Assembly: GCA_900548905.1 (NCBI GenBank)
Contig: URMK01000085.1
Location: forward strand, 1 to 20,683
Direction of reading: 5' to 3'
Origin: an uncultured Lachnospiraceae bacterium
GTDB taxonomy: Bacteria; Bacillota; Clostridia; Lachnospirales; Lachnospiraceae
DNA: 20,683 bases
Shown here: positions 1 through 6,512 of the stretch, one piece after another
Layout: every line of letters begins with the position of its first letter
Position numbering within the stretch: the first letter of the stretch is position 1
Position numbers and translations under genes: made by a program
The notes under the pieces: generated by a model
Told to the model about the DNA's origin: nothing
Database searches by the model: none
What the model saw: the letters and a program-made list of their open reading frames with translations, nothing else

Positions 1-201
1 GCCAGTCCTTACGCTGCGTCCTTTGCAGCGTTAGTACTGCTGCGTTTTTGGCCGAACGGGAGCGTCCCCTGTAAGGAACCTTGCCGCCCCGCCGCCCCAG
101 GGAAACGCAGGAGAGGGGATGCCGCGGGACACAAAGGGGCGTCTGAACGGTTACAGGCAGAAAATATCCAAAAAAAAGAATTAAAAGTTACCCTTGACTA
201 A
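1..201 (+). CDS. possible 3' end of an unidentified protein (partial)
   Basis: Frame 1 is open from the window edge to a TAA at 199-201, while the other two forward frames stop early. The translation starts hydrophobic (AASFAALVLLRFWP) and then becomes basic and hydrophilic, ending ELKVTLD. That would fit the last half-helix and cytoplasmic tail of a membrane protein. The middle (CRPAAPGKRRRGDAAGHKG) looks more like translated GC-rich non-coding DNA. I recognise no family. The stop would fall inside the -35 box of the next promoter. A 7-bp inverted repeat (ACGCTGC 11-17 / GCAGCGT 25-31) lies inside it. The alternative is plain intergenic DNA. Confidence 0.27.
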   Translation, partial: ASPYAASFAALVLLRFWPNGSVPCKEPCRPAAPGKRRRGDAAGHKGASERLQAENIQKKELKVTLD

Positions 202-223
202 CTGCCATTTCTTCCAGTACAAT
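194..223 (+). promoter_or_regulatory. sigma-A-type promoter for the riboswitch-ATPase transcript
   Basis: TTGACT (194-199) and TACAAT (218-223) are separated by 18 bp. Each matches the consensus at five of six positions. The predicted start near 230 lies just upstream of the riboswitch aptamer, so the leader would carry the whole aptamer and both terminators before the ATPase gene. Confidence 0.72.
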
Positions 224-245
224 GTTGAAACAACTTAAAACACCC

Positions 246-334
246 GATTGAGGGAGTAGTTTGCGCACAAGACTGCGTGGCAAGTCAACAAACTGACCGT
301 CCGGTCTGGCTTGTCTTAATGAACGAGACTCATG
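246..334 (+). promoter_or_regulatory. yybP-ykoY family manganese riboswitch aptamer
   Basis: The two hallmark segments are present: GGGAGTAG at 252-259 and ACGAGAC at 323-329. Between them is GTCAACA (284-290), common in this family. Pairing fits the family fold: closing stem TGAG (249-252) with CTCA (329-332), GTTT (259-262) with GAAC (321-324), a hairpin GCGCA/TGCGT (263-267/274-278), CAAG/CTTG (281-284/310-313) and GACC/GGTC (295-298/303-306). The family is known to sense Mn2+ and commonly precedes exporters, including P-type Mn2+/Ca2+ ATPases in streptococci. Here the downstream gene is a P-type ATPase, which agrees. The closing stem is short (4 bp), and the 3' segment overlaps the terminator stem. 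Confidence 0.85.
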
Positions 335-365
335 TATGGCATATTTCATACATGGTCTTTTTTTT
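326..365 (+). terminator. riboswitch-controlled intrinsic terminator 1
   Basis: The stem is AGAC (326-329), one bulged T, then CATGTATG (331-338), pairing with CATACATG (347-354) and GTCT (355-358). The loop is 8 nt and eight T residues follow (358-365). The 5' arm uses AGAC and CA, bases that also belong to the riboswitch's conserved ACGAGAC segment and its closing stem. Aptamer and terminator therefore cannot form together. Metal binding should disfavour the terminator and switch the ATPase on. Confidence 0.85.
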
Positions 366-367
366 GG

Positions 368-404
368 CCCATGTATGGATAGTTTCCATATGTGGGTCTT
401 TTTT
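368..404 (+). terminator. tandem intrinsic terminator 2
   Basis: CCCATGTATGG (368-378) pairs with CCATATGTGGG (386-396) over 11 bp, two of them G-U, around a 7-nt loop. TCTTTTTT follows (397-404). It begins two bases after the T-tract of terminator 1 and shares the arm sequence CATGTATGG, so it looks like a diverged duplicate. It does not overlap the aptamer and would act as a second barrier, or pair across with arms of the first. Confidence 0.78.
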
Positions 405-559
405 GTTGGGATCCTGTATCTGTCCGGCAGGCCCGCCGCTGCTTCCCGTAACCGCGGGGATGCCGAACCGTTACGAAATCTGACATTCCGCGGACAGCCG
501 CCCGGACAAAGATACCTGGCCCGGCCCGGCGTACCGCGAAAGAGACTGGAGTGACTGCC
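405..559 (+). other. ATPase mRNA leader after the terminators, with a long-range stem
   Basis: This 155-nt stretch has no convincing gene. GTATC (416-420) can pair with GATAC (511-515), and GTCCGG (422-427) with CCGGAC (502-507), with a small internal loop of T421 opposite AAA. Together they close about 74 nt of GC-rich RNA. The ribosome binding site GGAG (548-551) lies outside the stem, 8 nt from the ATG at 560. Confidence 0.4.
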
Positions 560-3241
560 ATGAGCGAATTTATGGAAACAAAAGAACTTCTGCTTGCACA
601 GCTGAATACCGATCCGGTCAGAGGCCTGACAGCAGAAAAAGCGGAAACAAGCCGGAAAATCCACGGCGCAAACACCCTCACCCGGCAAAAGCCGGAATCA
701 TTATGGAAGCGGATCCTCCATGCCTCTTCAGAACCGATGATTCTTATGCTGATCACCGCCGGCCTGATCGCCCTCACCGTAAACATCCTGCGCGGCGCCA
801 CCGGCGGGGAAGCCGATTTTCTGGAGTGCGTGGGCATATTCGCCGCCATCTCCTTATCTGTGATTATCACCGTAGTCATGGAAGGCAAAAGTGCAAAGGC
901 TTTTGAAGCCCTTACCCAAATCAGCAGCAATACAAGCGTGCGCGTTATCCGGGATGGGAATCTGCTCCTGCTGCCTCAGGAAGATATCGTGGTGGGTGAC
1001 ATTCTTAAGCTCTCCGCCGGCGATAAGATTCCTGCGGACGGAAGGCTTCTGGAAAGCACCGGCCTCACCGCCGATGAATCGGCCCTGACCGGGGAAAGCG
1101 TACCGGCCAAAAAAGACGCCGCCTTCCGCACGATGGATGAAAAAACACCGCTTGCCGAACGTGCCAACATGCTGTACAGCGGGAATTATATTACCGGCGG
1201 CTACTGCCGTATGGCCGTTACCTCCGTGGGCGATTCCACCGAATTCGGCAAGATCGCCCGGGAACTGACAGAATCCCGTCAGGACAGCACTCCTCTGCAG
1301 GAAAAACTCGGACGGCTCGGTAAGCTCATCACCATCCTGGGGATTCTCGCGGCTTCCGTCGTTTTCCTTTCCCAGCTCATCTCCTTTTCCATGCACGCAG
1401 GCCTGCAGATGGAAGAGGTCCTCGAGGCCTTTGTCACCAGTATCGTCCTGATCGTAGCCGCCGTACCGGAAGGACTCCCCACAATTGTGGCCGTATCCCT
1501 TTCCCTCAACATTATCAAGCTATCCAGACAGAACGCACTTGTCAAAAAAATAATCGCCTCGGAAACCGTCGGCTGCATCAACGTGATATGTTCGGACAAG
1601 ACAGGCACCCTCACGGAAAACCGGATGACCGTGGGCGCTTTTTATGATACGGCCTGGCATACGGATGCATCCGTTCTTTCCTCTCCCTGGTTAATCCATA
1701 ATATCTGCCTGAATACTACCGCCGGCCTCGGCGAAAACGGGGCTTTTATCGGAAATCCCACGGAATGCGCCCTGCTGCATTTTTATGAACGGTCAAAGGG
1801 ACGGGAAACAAGCGGCAAGTCCTATCAGGACGAACGTGAGGATCATGATATCCTCCATGCCTTCCCCTTTTCTTCCGAGCTGAAGCATATGACTACCATC
1901 TCCAGGGTGGACGGGAAAATCATTTCCTATGTAAAAGGCAGCCCGGAGTGCGTCTTTGCCATGTGCCGCCTGACGGAACAGGAAAAAGCCGCAGCACAAA
2001 CGTATATCCTAAAGGCACAGGAAAAAGCCATGCGCGTGATCGCCTTTGCCCACAAGGAACTTCCCTCGATGGGTGATTATGAGGAAGAAAACAAGCACCG
2101 TACCATGGAAACCGATATGGAATTCGACGGCTTTGCCGCCATTTCCGATCCCCTGCGGTCCGATGTCCGCGATGCGGCAGCCTCCTGCCGGGAAGCGGGC
2201 GTGTCCCTGAAAATACTCACCGGCGACAATATCGTGACCGCCATAGCCATTGCAAAGGAGCTTGCGCTTCTGGACGACGGCGGTATCGCGGTGGAAGCCA
2301 GGGATATCAATGACAAGAGCGATGATGAATTATCCGCCCTGCTGCCAGACATCCGGGTGATAGCCCGCAGCACCCCCGCCGTCAAAATGCGCGTAGTCAG
2401 GCTGCTGCGTGCACAGGGAAACGTCGTTGCCGTCACCGGTGACGGAATCAATGACGCGCCCGCCCTGAAAAATGCGGACGTAGGCATTGCCATGGGCATT
2501 TCAGGCACCGAAGTCTCCAAGGAAGCCAGCGATATTATCCTGCTGGACGATTCCTTTTCCACCATCGTGAAAGCAGTGGAATGGGGACGCAATATTTATG
2601 AAAATTTCAAACGGTTTATCAGCTTCCAACTCACTGTTAACCTGGCCTCCGTCGTCGTGGTATTCACTTCCATATTATTAGGGCTGAAAGCACCTTTTAC
2701 CGCTCTGCAGCTTTTATGGATCAACATCATTATGGACGGCCCGCCGGCCCTGACGCTGGGACTGGAGCCCAACTATGAGGATCTCATGGGACGCAGGCCC
2801 GCCAAACGGGGGGAAAGCATCGTATCAAAGGTGATGTTCGGCCGGATTGCACTTACCGGCATCTATATGTCCGTAATATTCCTTTTCCAGTATGTCTTTA
2901 ACTTCCTGAACGCACCGGAGGAAGCGCATTCCACCGTACTGTTCACGCTTTTTGTCCTGTTCCAGCTTTTCAACGCCTTCAATTGCCGGGAACTGCACAG
3001 CACCAGCATTTTCAGGCACCTGCTTAAAAATAAACTCATGCTGCTGGTAGTGGGCTGTACCTTTGTTCTTCAGATACTCATAATCCAGTTTGCCGGGGCT
3101 TTTTTCAAAACCGTGCCTCTGGATTTCGTCATGTGGTGTAAGCTCATCGGGCTGGCCTCCAGTGTGGTAGTGCTTTCCGAACTTGTAAAACTGATCTGGA
3201 GAAAAATCGCAGCACGTAAAGCAGGAACGCGCACAACCTGA
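560..3241 (+). CDS. P2-type cation-transporting ATPase (probable Mn2+/Ca2+ exporter)
   Basis: This 893-residue plasma-membrane pump uses ATP to move divalent cations out of the cytosol. In order it shows an N-terminal cation-ATPase domain, M1-M2 (about 58-108), the actuator motif TGES (177-180), M3-M4 with PEGL (303-306), phosphorylation motif DKTGT (D346), nucleotide-binding KGSPE (459-463), TGDN (554-557), TGDGINDAP (626-634), and M5-M10 from about 685. M6 carries NIIMDGPPA (N722, D726), as in Ca2+-type pumps. Length is normal for P2 pumps. ATG at 560 is chosen because GGAG (548-551) is 8 nt upstream. An in-frame GTG at 551 overlaps that site and is unlikely. The Mn-type riboswitch upstream argues for Mn2+, perhaps also Ca2+, but the sequence alone does not prove the ion. 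The next gene is convergent, 41 bp away, with no clear terminator between. Confidence 0.93.
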   Translation: MSEFMETKELLLAQLNTDPVRGLTAEKAETSRKIHGANTLTRQKPESLWKRILHASSEPMILMLITAGLIALTVNILRGATGGEADFLECVGIFAAISLSVIITVVMEGKSAKAFEALTQISSNTSVRVIRDGNLLLLPQEDIVVGDILKLSAGDKIPADGRLLESTGLTADESALTGESVPAKKDAAFRTMDEKTPLAERANMLYSGNYITGGYCRMAVTSVGDSTEFGKIARELTESRQDSTPLQEKLGRLGKLITILGILAASVVFLSQLISFSMHAGLQMEEVLEAFVTSIVLIVAAVPEGLPTIVAVSLSLNIIKLSRQNALVKKIIASETVGCINVICSDKTGTLTENRMTVGAFYDTAWHTDASVLSSPWLIHNICLNTTAGLGENGAFIGNPTECALLHFYERSKGRETSGKSYQDEREDHDILHAFPFSSELKHMTTISRVDGKIISYVKGSPECVFAMCRLTEQEKAAAQTYILKAQEKAMRVIAFAHKELPSMGDYEEENKHRTMETDMEFDGFAAISDPLRSDVRDAAASCREAGVSLKILTGDNIVTAIAIAKELALLDDGGIAVEARDINDKSDDELSALLPDIRVIARSTPAVKMRVVRLLRAQGNVVAVTGDGINDAPALKNADVGIAMGISGTEVSKEASDIILLDDSFSTIVKAVEWGRNIYENFKRFISFQLTVNLASVVVVFTSILLGLKAPFTALQLLWINIIMDGPPALTLGLEPNYEDLMGRRPAKRGESIVSKVMFGRIALTGIYMSVIFLFQYVFNFLNAPEEAHSTVLFTLFVLFQLFNAFNCRELHSTSIFRHLLKNKLMLLVVGCTFVLQILIIQFAGAFFKTVPLDFVMWCKLIGLASSVVVLSELVKLIWRKIAARKAGTRTT

Positions 3242-3282
3242 GAGACCGCGGGAAAGCGTGGCGGCAGCCGGCCCGGCCATTC

Positions 3283-4224
3283 CTACAGCATTTTCCGTTT
3301 CCGCAGGATCCGTATCACCAGGATGCACAATAGCAGGGTAAGCAGGCAGATAATCCCGAAACCAAAGGGCGTATCTGCCAGCGGCATCCATTTTTCATCC
3401 ACGTTCATCCCATAGATTCCGGAAATTATCGTGGGTATGGCCATAACAATCGTGATGGAGGCCAGGTATTTCATCGCCGTATTGAGCCGGTTGTCAATGA
3501 CAGAGGAGAGCAGCTCTCTGGTACCCTTGATGATATCCCGGTATATCTGGGTCATTTCGATAGCCTGCTGGTTCTCTACCACCACATCCTCCAATAGCTC
3601 CTGATCCTCCGGGTATTTCTTTATTTTGCTGTAGCGCACCAGCCGCTCCAGAACCATTTTATTGGCCCGCAGGGAGGTGTCGAAATACACGAGGTTGGAT
3701 TCCAGTTCATGAAGGTCAATGAGATCCACATCCTCCGTATCCCCGCCGATATGCTCTTCAATCTCCTTGCGCCTGCGGTCCACAATACGCAGATAGGACT
3801 GGTACAGCATACAGGTGCGCAGAATAATCTGATAAATAAAACGTATTTGCTTTTTGGTGCTGAACTCCTTTACCGCATTATCCGTAAAATACTTCAGGAC
3901 GGGAGTTTCCTCCCCGCACACGGAAATCAGGGTATCCGCAACAAAAATAAGCCCCAGGGGGATTGTAGTATAGGCTTCTCTTTTATGACGGTATTCTATG
4001 GATGGTATGTCGAACAGAATCAGGGTGTAATCATTGCTCACATCCACACGGGAGCTTTCCTCATCATCCAGGGCCGCCCTGATGTCAGCGATATCCACCT
4101 GATATTCATCGGCAACCAGGGTTCCTTCCTCCAGGGTCGGGTTCACCAGATTCACCCAGCTTCCCGGCCTGAAATCATCAATCTCGCGAAGGACATTATT
4201 CTCTGTAATATATCTTCTTACCAT
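3283..4224 (-). CDS. corA: CorA-family divalent metal ion transporter
   Basis: This 313-residue membrane channel protein matches the usual CorA length. It has a long acidic and helical cytoplasmic N-terminal funnel, then TM1 (about 254-272) ending in the signature YGMN (271-274), a short acidic loop and TM2 (about 286-306), with a basic tail RKRKML. The family forms pentamers that carry Mg2+, and some carry Co2+, Ni2+ or Zn2+. ATG at 4224 is chosen because GGAGAG lies just upstream. The frame stays open to 4356 but that part has no site and sits on the promoter. It is transcribed toward the Mn/Ca ATPase and away from its riboswitch. No Mg2+ riboswitch is visible in its roughly 95-nt leader. 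Confidence 0.88.
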   Translation of the reverse strand: MVRRYITENNVLREIDDFRPGSWVNLVNPTLEEGTLVADEYQVDIADIRAALDDEESSRVDVSNDYTLILFDIPSIEYRHKREAYTTIPLGLIFVADTLISVCGEETPVLKYFTDNAVKEFSTKKQIRFIYQIILRTCMLYQSYLRIVDRRRKEIEEHIGGDTEDVDLIDLHELESNLVYFDTSLRANKMVLERLVRYSKIKKYPEDQELLEDVVVENQQAIEMTQIYRDIIKGTRELLSSVIDNRLNTAMKYLASITIVMAIPTIISGIYGMNVDEKWMPLADTPFGFGIICLLTLLLCILVIRILRKRKML

Positions 4225-4324
4225 AATCCACTCTCCGCTTCTTGTTTTGCTCCCATCTGTACCTGCATCGCCCGTGCCGGTGAAACCGCAGGGACAATTC
4301 ACGGGAAAATGGCGCCGCAGATTC

Positions 4325-4353
4325 ATCATATCACAAGAGAATTTATTTTCCAA
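4325..4353 (-). promoter_or_regulatory. promoter of corA
   Basis: On the minus strand TTGGAA (4353-4348) is followed after 17 bp by TATGAT (4330-4325). A TG one base before the -10 makes it an extended -10 promoter. It lies between the SDR stop (4380) and corA, so corA need not depend on the pectin operon. Confidence 0.65.
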
Positions 4354-4379
4354 CAAAGTTTATTTTGTTTTTACATGAC

Positions 4380-5159
4380 CTAGTAACAGTTCGGACGGCC
4401 TTCGTATTTCCAGCCGCAGTCATCATGGTAGACCATCAGGCGGCTCATTCCGCCGTCTATATGAATGGTTTCCCCATTGATAAAATCATTTTTATCGTCA
4501 CATAAAAACAGAACAGCCCGGGCTATATCCGCCGGCGTGCCCACCCTGCCGGAGGGATGCTGCGCCATATCCTGCCATGCATATTCCGGTTCCGGCAGGT
4601 CATGGGACTCCCATGTATCAATCCAGCCGGGGGCGATGGCATTCACTCTCACCTTACCCGACAGGCTTACCGCCAGGGCATGGGTCAGCGCCGTAATTCC
4701 CTCTTTTGCGGCGGTATAACTTTCCGTATCCTCCTGGGACATAAAAGCCCTTGTGGAAGAAATATTCACAATGGATGCGTGCGGGGCAAAGTGCTCCTTC
4801 AGATACAGGGTGAGCAGATAGGGAGCCGTCACCCCCACCCGGAGCACATGGGTAAACGCTTCTCCGGTACAGCCGGAAAGCAGGCCTCCCGCACTGATAC
4901 AGGCGTTATTGATCAAAGCATTCACATTTCCGCATTTTTCTATAACATAATCTGCAAATTCTTTTACATCCGCTTCGTTTCCGATATCACCCACGAAGGC
5001 CTGTACATTCCGGTTTTCCGCCTGCAGCTCCTCCTGTGTCCGCAGCGCGGCCTCCCTGTCCCTGTCGATAAAAACCACTCTGCAGCCCGCCGCCGCAAAC
5101 ATTGTTACGATTTCTTTTCCGATTCCCCTGGCTCCGCCGGTTACCACACAATTCTTCAT
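4380..5159 (-). CDS. SDR-family NAD(P)-dependent oxidoreductase
   Basis: This is a classical short-chain dehydrogenase of 259 residues, soluble and cytoplasmic. The nucleotide-binding motif TGGARGIG is at 7-14, with D32 at the end of beta-2 suggesting NAD over NADP. NNAC is at 84-87, and the catalytic set is S135, Y148 and K152 in YTAAK. The tail YHDDCGWKYEG (244-254) is a recognisable SDR ending. ATG at 5159 follows GAGGTCAGG. It is the last gene of the pectin run, 59 bp after the oligogalacturonate lyase gene. A plausible role is oxidising or reducing a sugar acid or deoxy-ketouronate made by the lyases, as KduD does, but it does not start like KduD and the substrate is unknown. No terminator is seen after it. 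Confidence 0.88.
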   Translation of the reverse strand: MKNCVVTGGARGIGKEIVTMFAAAGCRVVFIDRDREAALRTQEELQAENRNVQAFVGDIGNEADVKEFADYVIEKCGNVNALINNACISAGGLLSGCTGEAFTHVLRVGVTAPYLLTLYLKEHFAPHASIVNISSTRAFMSQEDTESYTAAKEGITALTHALAVSLSGKVRVNAIAPGWIDTWESHDLPEPEYAWQDMAQHPSGRVGTPADIARAVLFLCDDKNDFINGETIHIDGGMSRLMVYHDDCGWKYEGRPNCY

Positions 5160-5218
5160 CCTGACCTCTTTCTCCGGCGGTTTCCGGGCGATGCCCCAGC
5201 CTTTACCCGCACGGCTTT

Positions 5219-6433
5219 CTAAGCTTTGAACTGTTCCAAATCCACTCTGTAAATACAGGGCTTACCTTCCCTGTCTGATACAAATATAACATGCCTGTTG
5301 TCCTCCGTAAAGCAGGGATGAGGATGGGAATCCTGGGGATTTCCGTGGTTCGCCCGCCAGGAGGTTCCATGGTAGCACAGCCTGCGCTCTTCTCTCTTTT
5401 CCACATCCACAAGGTAAATGAAATCATTTTTGACTTCACATGAAGATGGACTGGCATCCGTTGTTTCCCCGCCCTGCGTTTCGTCCGTATCTTTGAGCAT
5501 ATGGATCGGGACGTCGCTCCCCTGGGCATCTCCCACCATGTAACGGTTCTGCTTGTCACAGATAAAATGGGCATAGGGGGAACAAGCCATGAAGATTTCC
5601 TCCTCCATGGTATCCGGATTGATCATACGGATATTTTCCACCTTTCTGCCGGTCGTCTCCCGGTAGACAAATGCCAGCTTTGAACCGTCGGGAAGCCAGA
5701 ATTCATGGGTCAGGATCAGATCCGACGGCTGTTCCCGGCAGCAGCGGTAATTGCTTCCGTCGCTCTGTACCAGCCACAGTCTGGCATCAATCAGGTCAAA
5801 GGGACCTTCATGGCAGAACAGGATGGTATCGGGATCGCCGGGGCGGATCTGGGCATGCCCGAACCAACAGTCGTCCTCCAGCACCGTATGGCTGCTGCCG
5901 GTCTGCAAATCCACATACACAATCCGGCAATGAGGCTTTGCCTTGCAGGTCAGGGCGAAGAAATCCCAGTTTCCCCCTTTTTTCTGTTCCGGCAGGGAAG
6001 AGCGCAGCGTTTCCACTATGGCCAGATAGCGGTTATCCTGGCTCATCCCCCAGTTTCCGCCGTTCCATCCTTCCGGAATCGAATACACACATTCCTTTTC
6101 CAGTGTCTCCAGGCACAGCTTCCAGATACCCCCCTTTTGCTGGTAAAAAATATGGGTATCCTCCGCGGAAATCAGGCCGCCGTAGTCGTCCAGCCCGTCG
6201 CCCTCCGTAAGCTGCACCGCATCTCCCGTATGCAGATCCATGAGATACAGCTGGCGTTCCCCCTCCGTCTGCGCACAGTATAAAAGCCGGGAACCGTCGG
6301 CGGTGGTACAACGGTTATAAAAATACATATGGTGGCTCACATGATCCGGTTCCGTGAGTCGTGTTACCCTCGTCCCCGTCAGTTCGTCCGTAAATTCATG
6401 AAACTTGTTTTTGATAATTCTTCCTGCTGCCAT
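5219..6433 (-). CDS. ogl: oligogalacturonate lyase, family PL22
   Basis: This 404-residue cytoplasmic beta-propeller enzyme cleaves short, often unsaturated, galacturonides by beta-elimination to give 4-deoxy-5-keto-uronates. The metal-binding motif of the family, Q-x2-H-x-H, is intact as Q367, H370 and H372 in NPQDSHPHP. H289 (YAHF) and the catalytic-base histidine H243 (LTHEFW) also match the known Yersinia enzyme set of H242, H287, Q350, H353 and H355. The propeller phrases HPHPCFTEDNRHVIFVSD and KPCIYRVDL are typical. There is no signal peptide, as in known PL22 enzymes. ATG at 6433 has GGGAG and AAGGA upstream. It lies 79 bp after the propeller gene, with an inverted repeat in that gap. 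Its substrate here may be galacturonate-containing products released by the RG lyase. Confidence 0.92.
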   Translation of the reverse strand: MAAGRIIKNKFHEFTDELTGTRVTRLTEPDHVSHHMYFYNRCTTADGSRLLYCAQTEGERQLYLMDLHTGDAVQLTEGDGLDDYGGLISAEDTHIFYQQKGGIWKLCLETLEKECVYSIPEGWNGGNWGMSQDNRYLAIVETLRSSLPEQKKGGNWDFFALTCKAKPHCRIVYVDLQTGSSHTVLEDDCWFGHAQIRPGDPDTILFCHEGPFDLIDARLWLVQSDGSNYRCCREQPSDLILTHEFWLPDGSKLAFVYRETTGRKVENIRMINPDTMEEEIFMACSPYAHFICDKQNRYMVGDAQGSDVPIHMLKDTDETQGGETTDASPSSCEVKNDFIYLVDVEKREERRLCYHGTSWRANHGNPQDSHPHPCFTEDNRHVIFVSDREGKPCIYRVDLEQFKA

Positions 6434-6446
6434 TTTCCTTTCTCCC

Positions 6447-6473
6447 GTAACTATTCATTACCTTCATAGTTAC
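6447..6473. repeat. 8-bp perfect inverted repeat in the ogl leader
   Basis: GTAACTAT (6447-6454) and ATAGTTAC (6466-6473) flank an 11-base spacer, between the propeller gene stop and the ogl ribosome binding site. No T-tract follows on the minus strand, so it is not a standard terminator. It could be an operator, or an mRNA hairpin that insulates ogl or tunes its translation. Confidence 0.5.
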
Positions 6474-6512
6474 CTCTTCCTTTCCTTTTATAAGTTTAGT
6501 TGCACGCCTGCT

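Noticed and set aside
277..554. Two short plus-strand frames over the riboswitch and terminators
   Set aside because: They cross the aptamer, both hairpins and T-tracts. The RNA explanation accounts for the sequence and no ribosome binding site supports them.
4225..4356. N-terminal extension of CorA by 44 residues
   Set aside because: The extension overlaps a good extended -10 promoter and has no ribosome binding site. The shorter start has GGAGAG and gives normal length.
6396..6467. A 23-codon upstream frame (starts MKVMNSYGRK) overlapping the ogl start
   Set aside because: It has a purine-rich stretch upstream, but it is short, lies over the inverted repeat and has no sign of selection. 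Probably chance.
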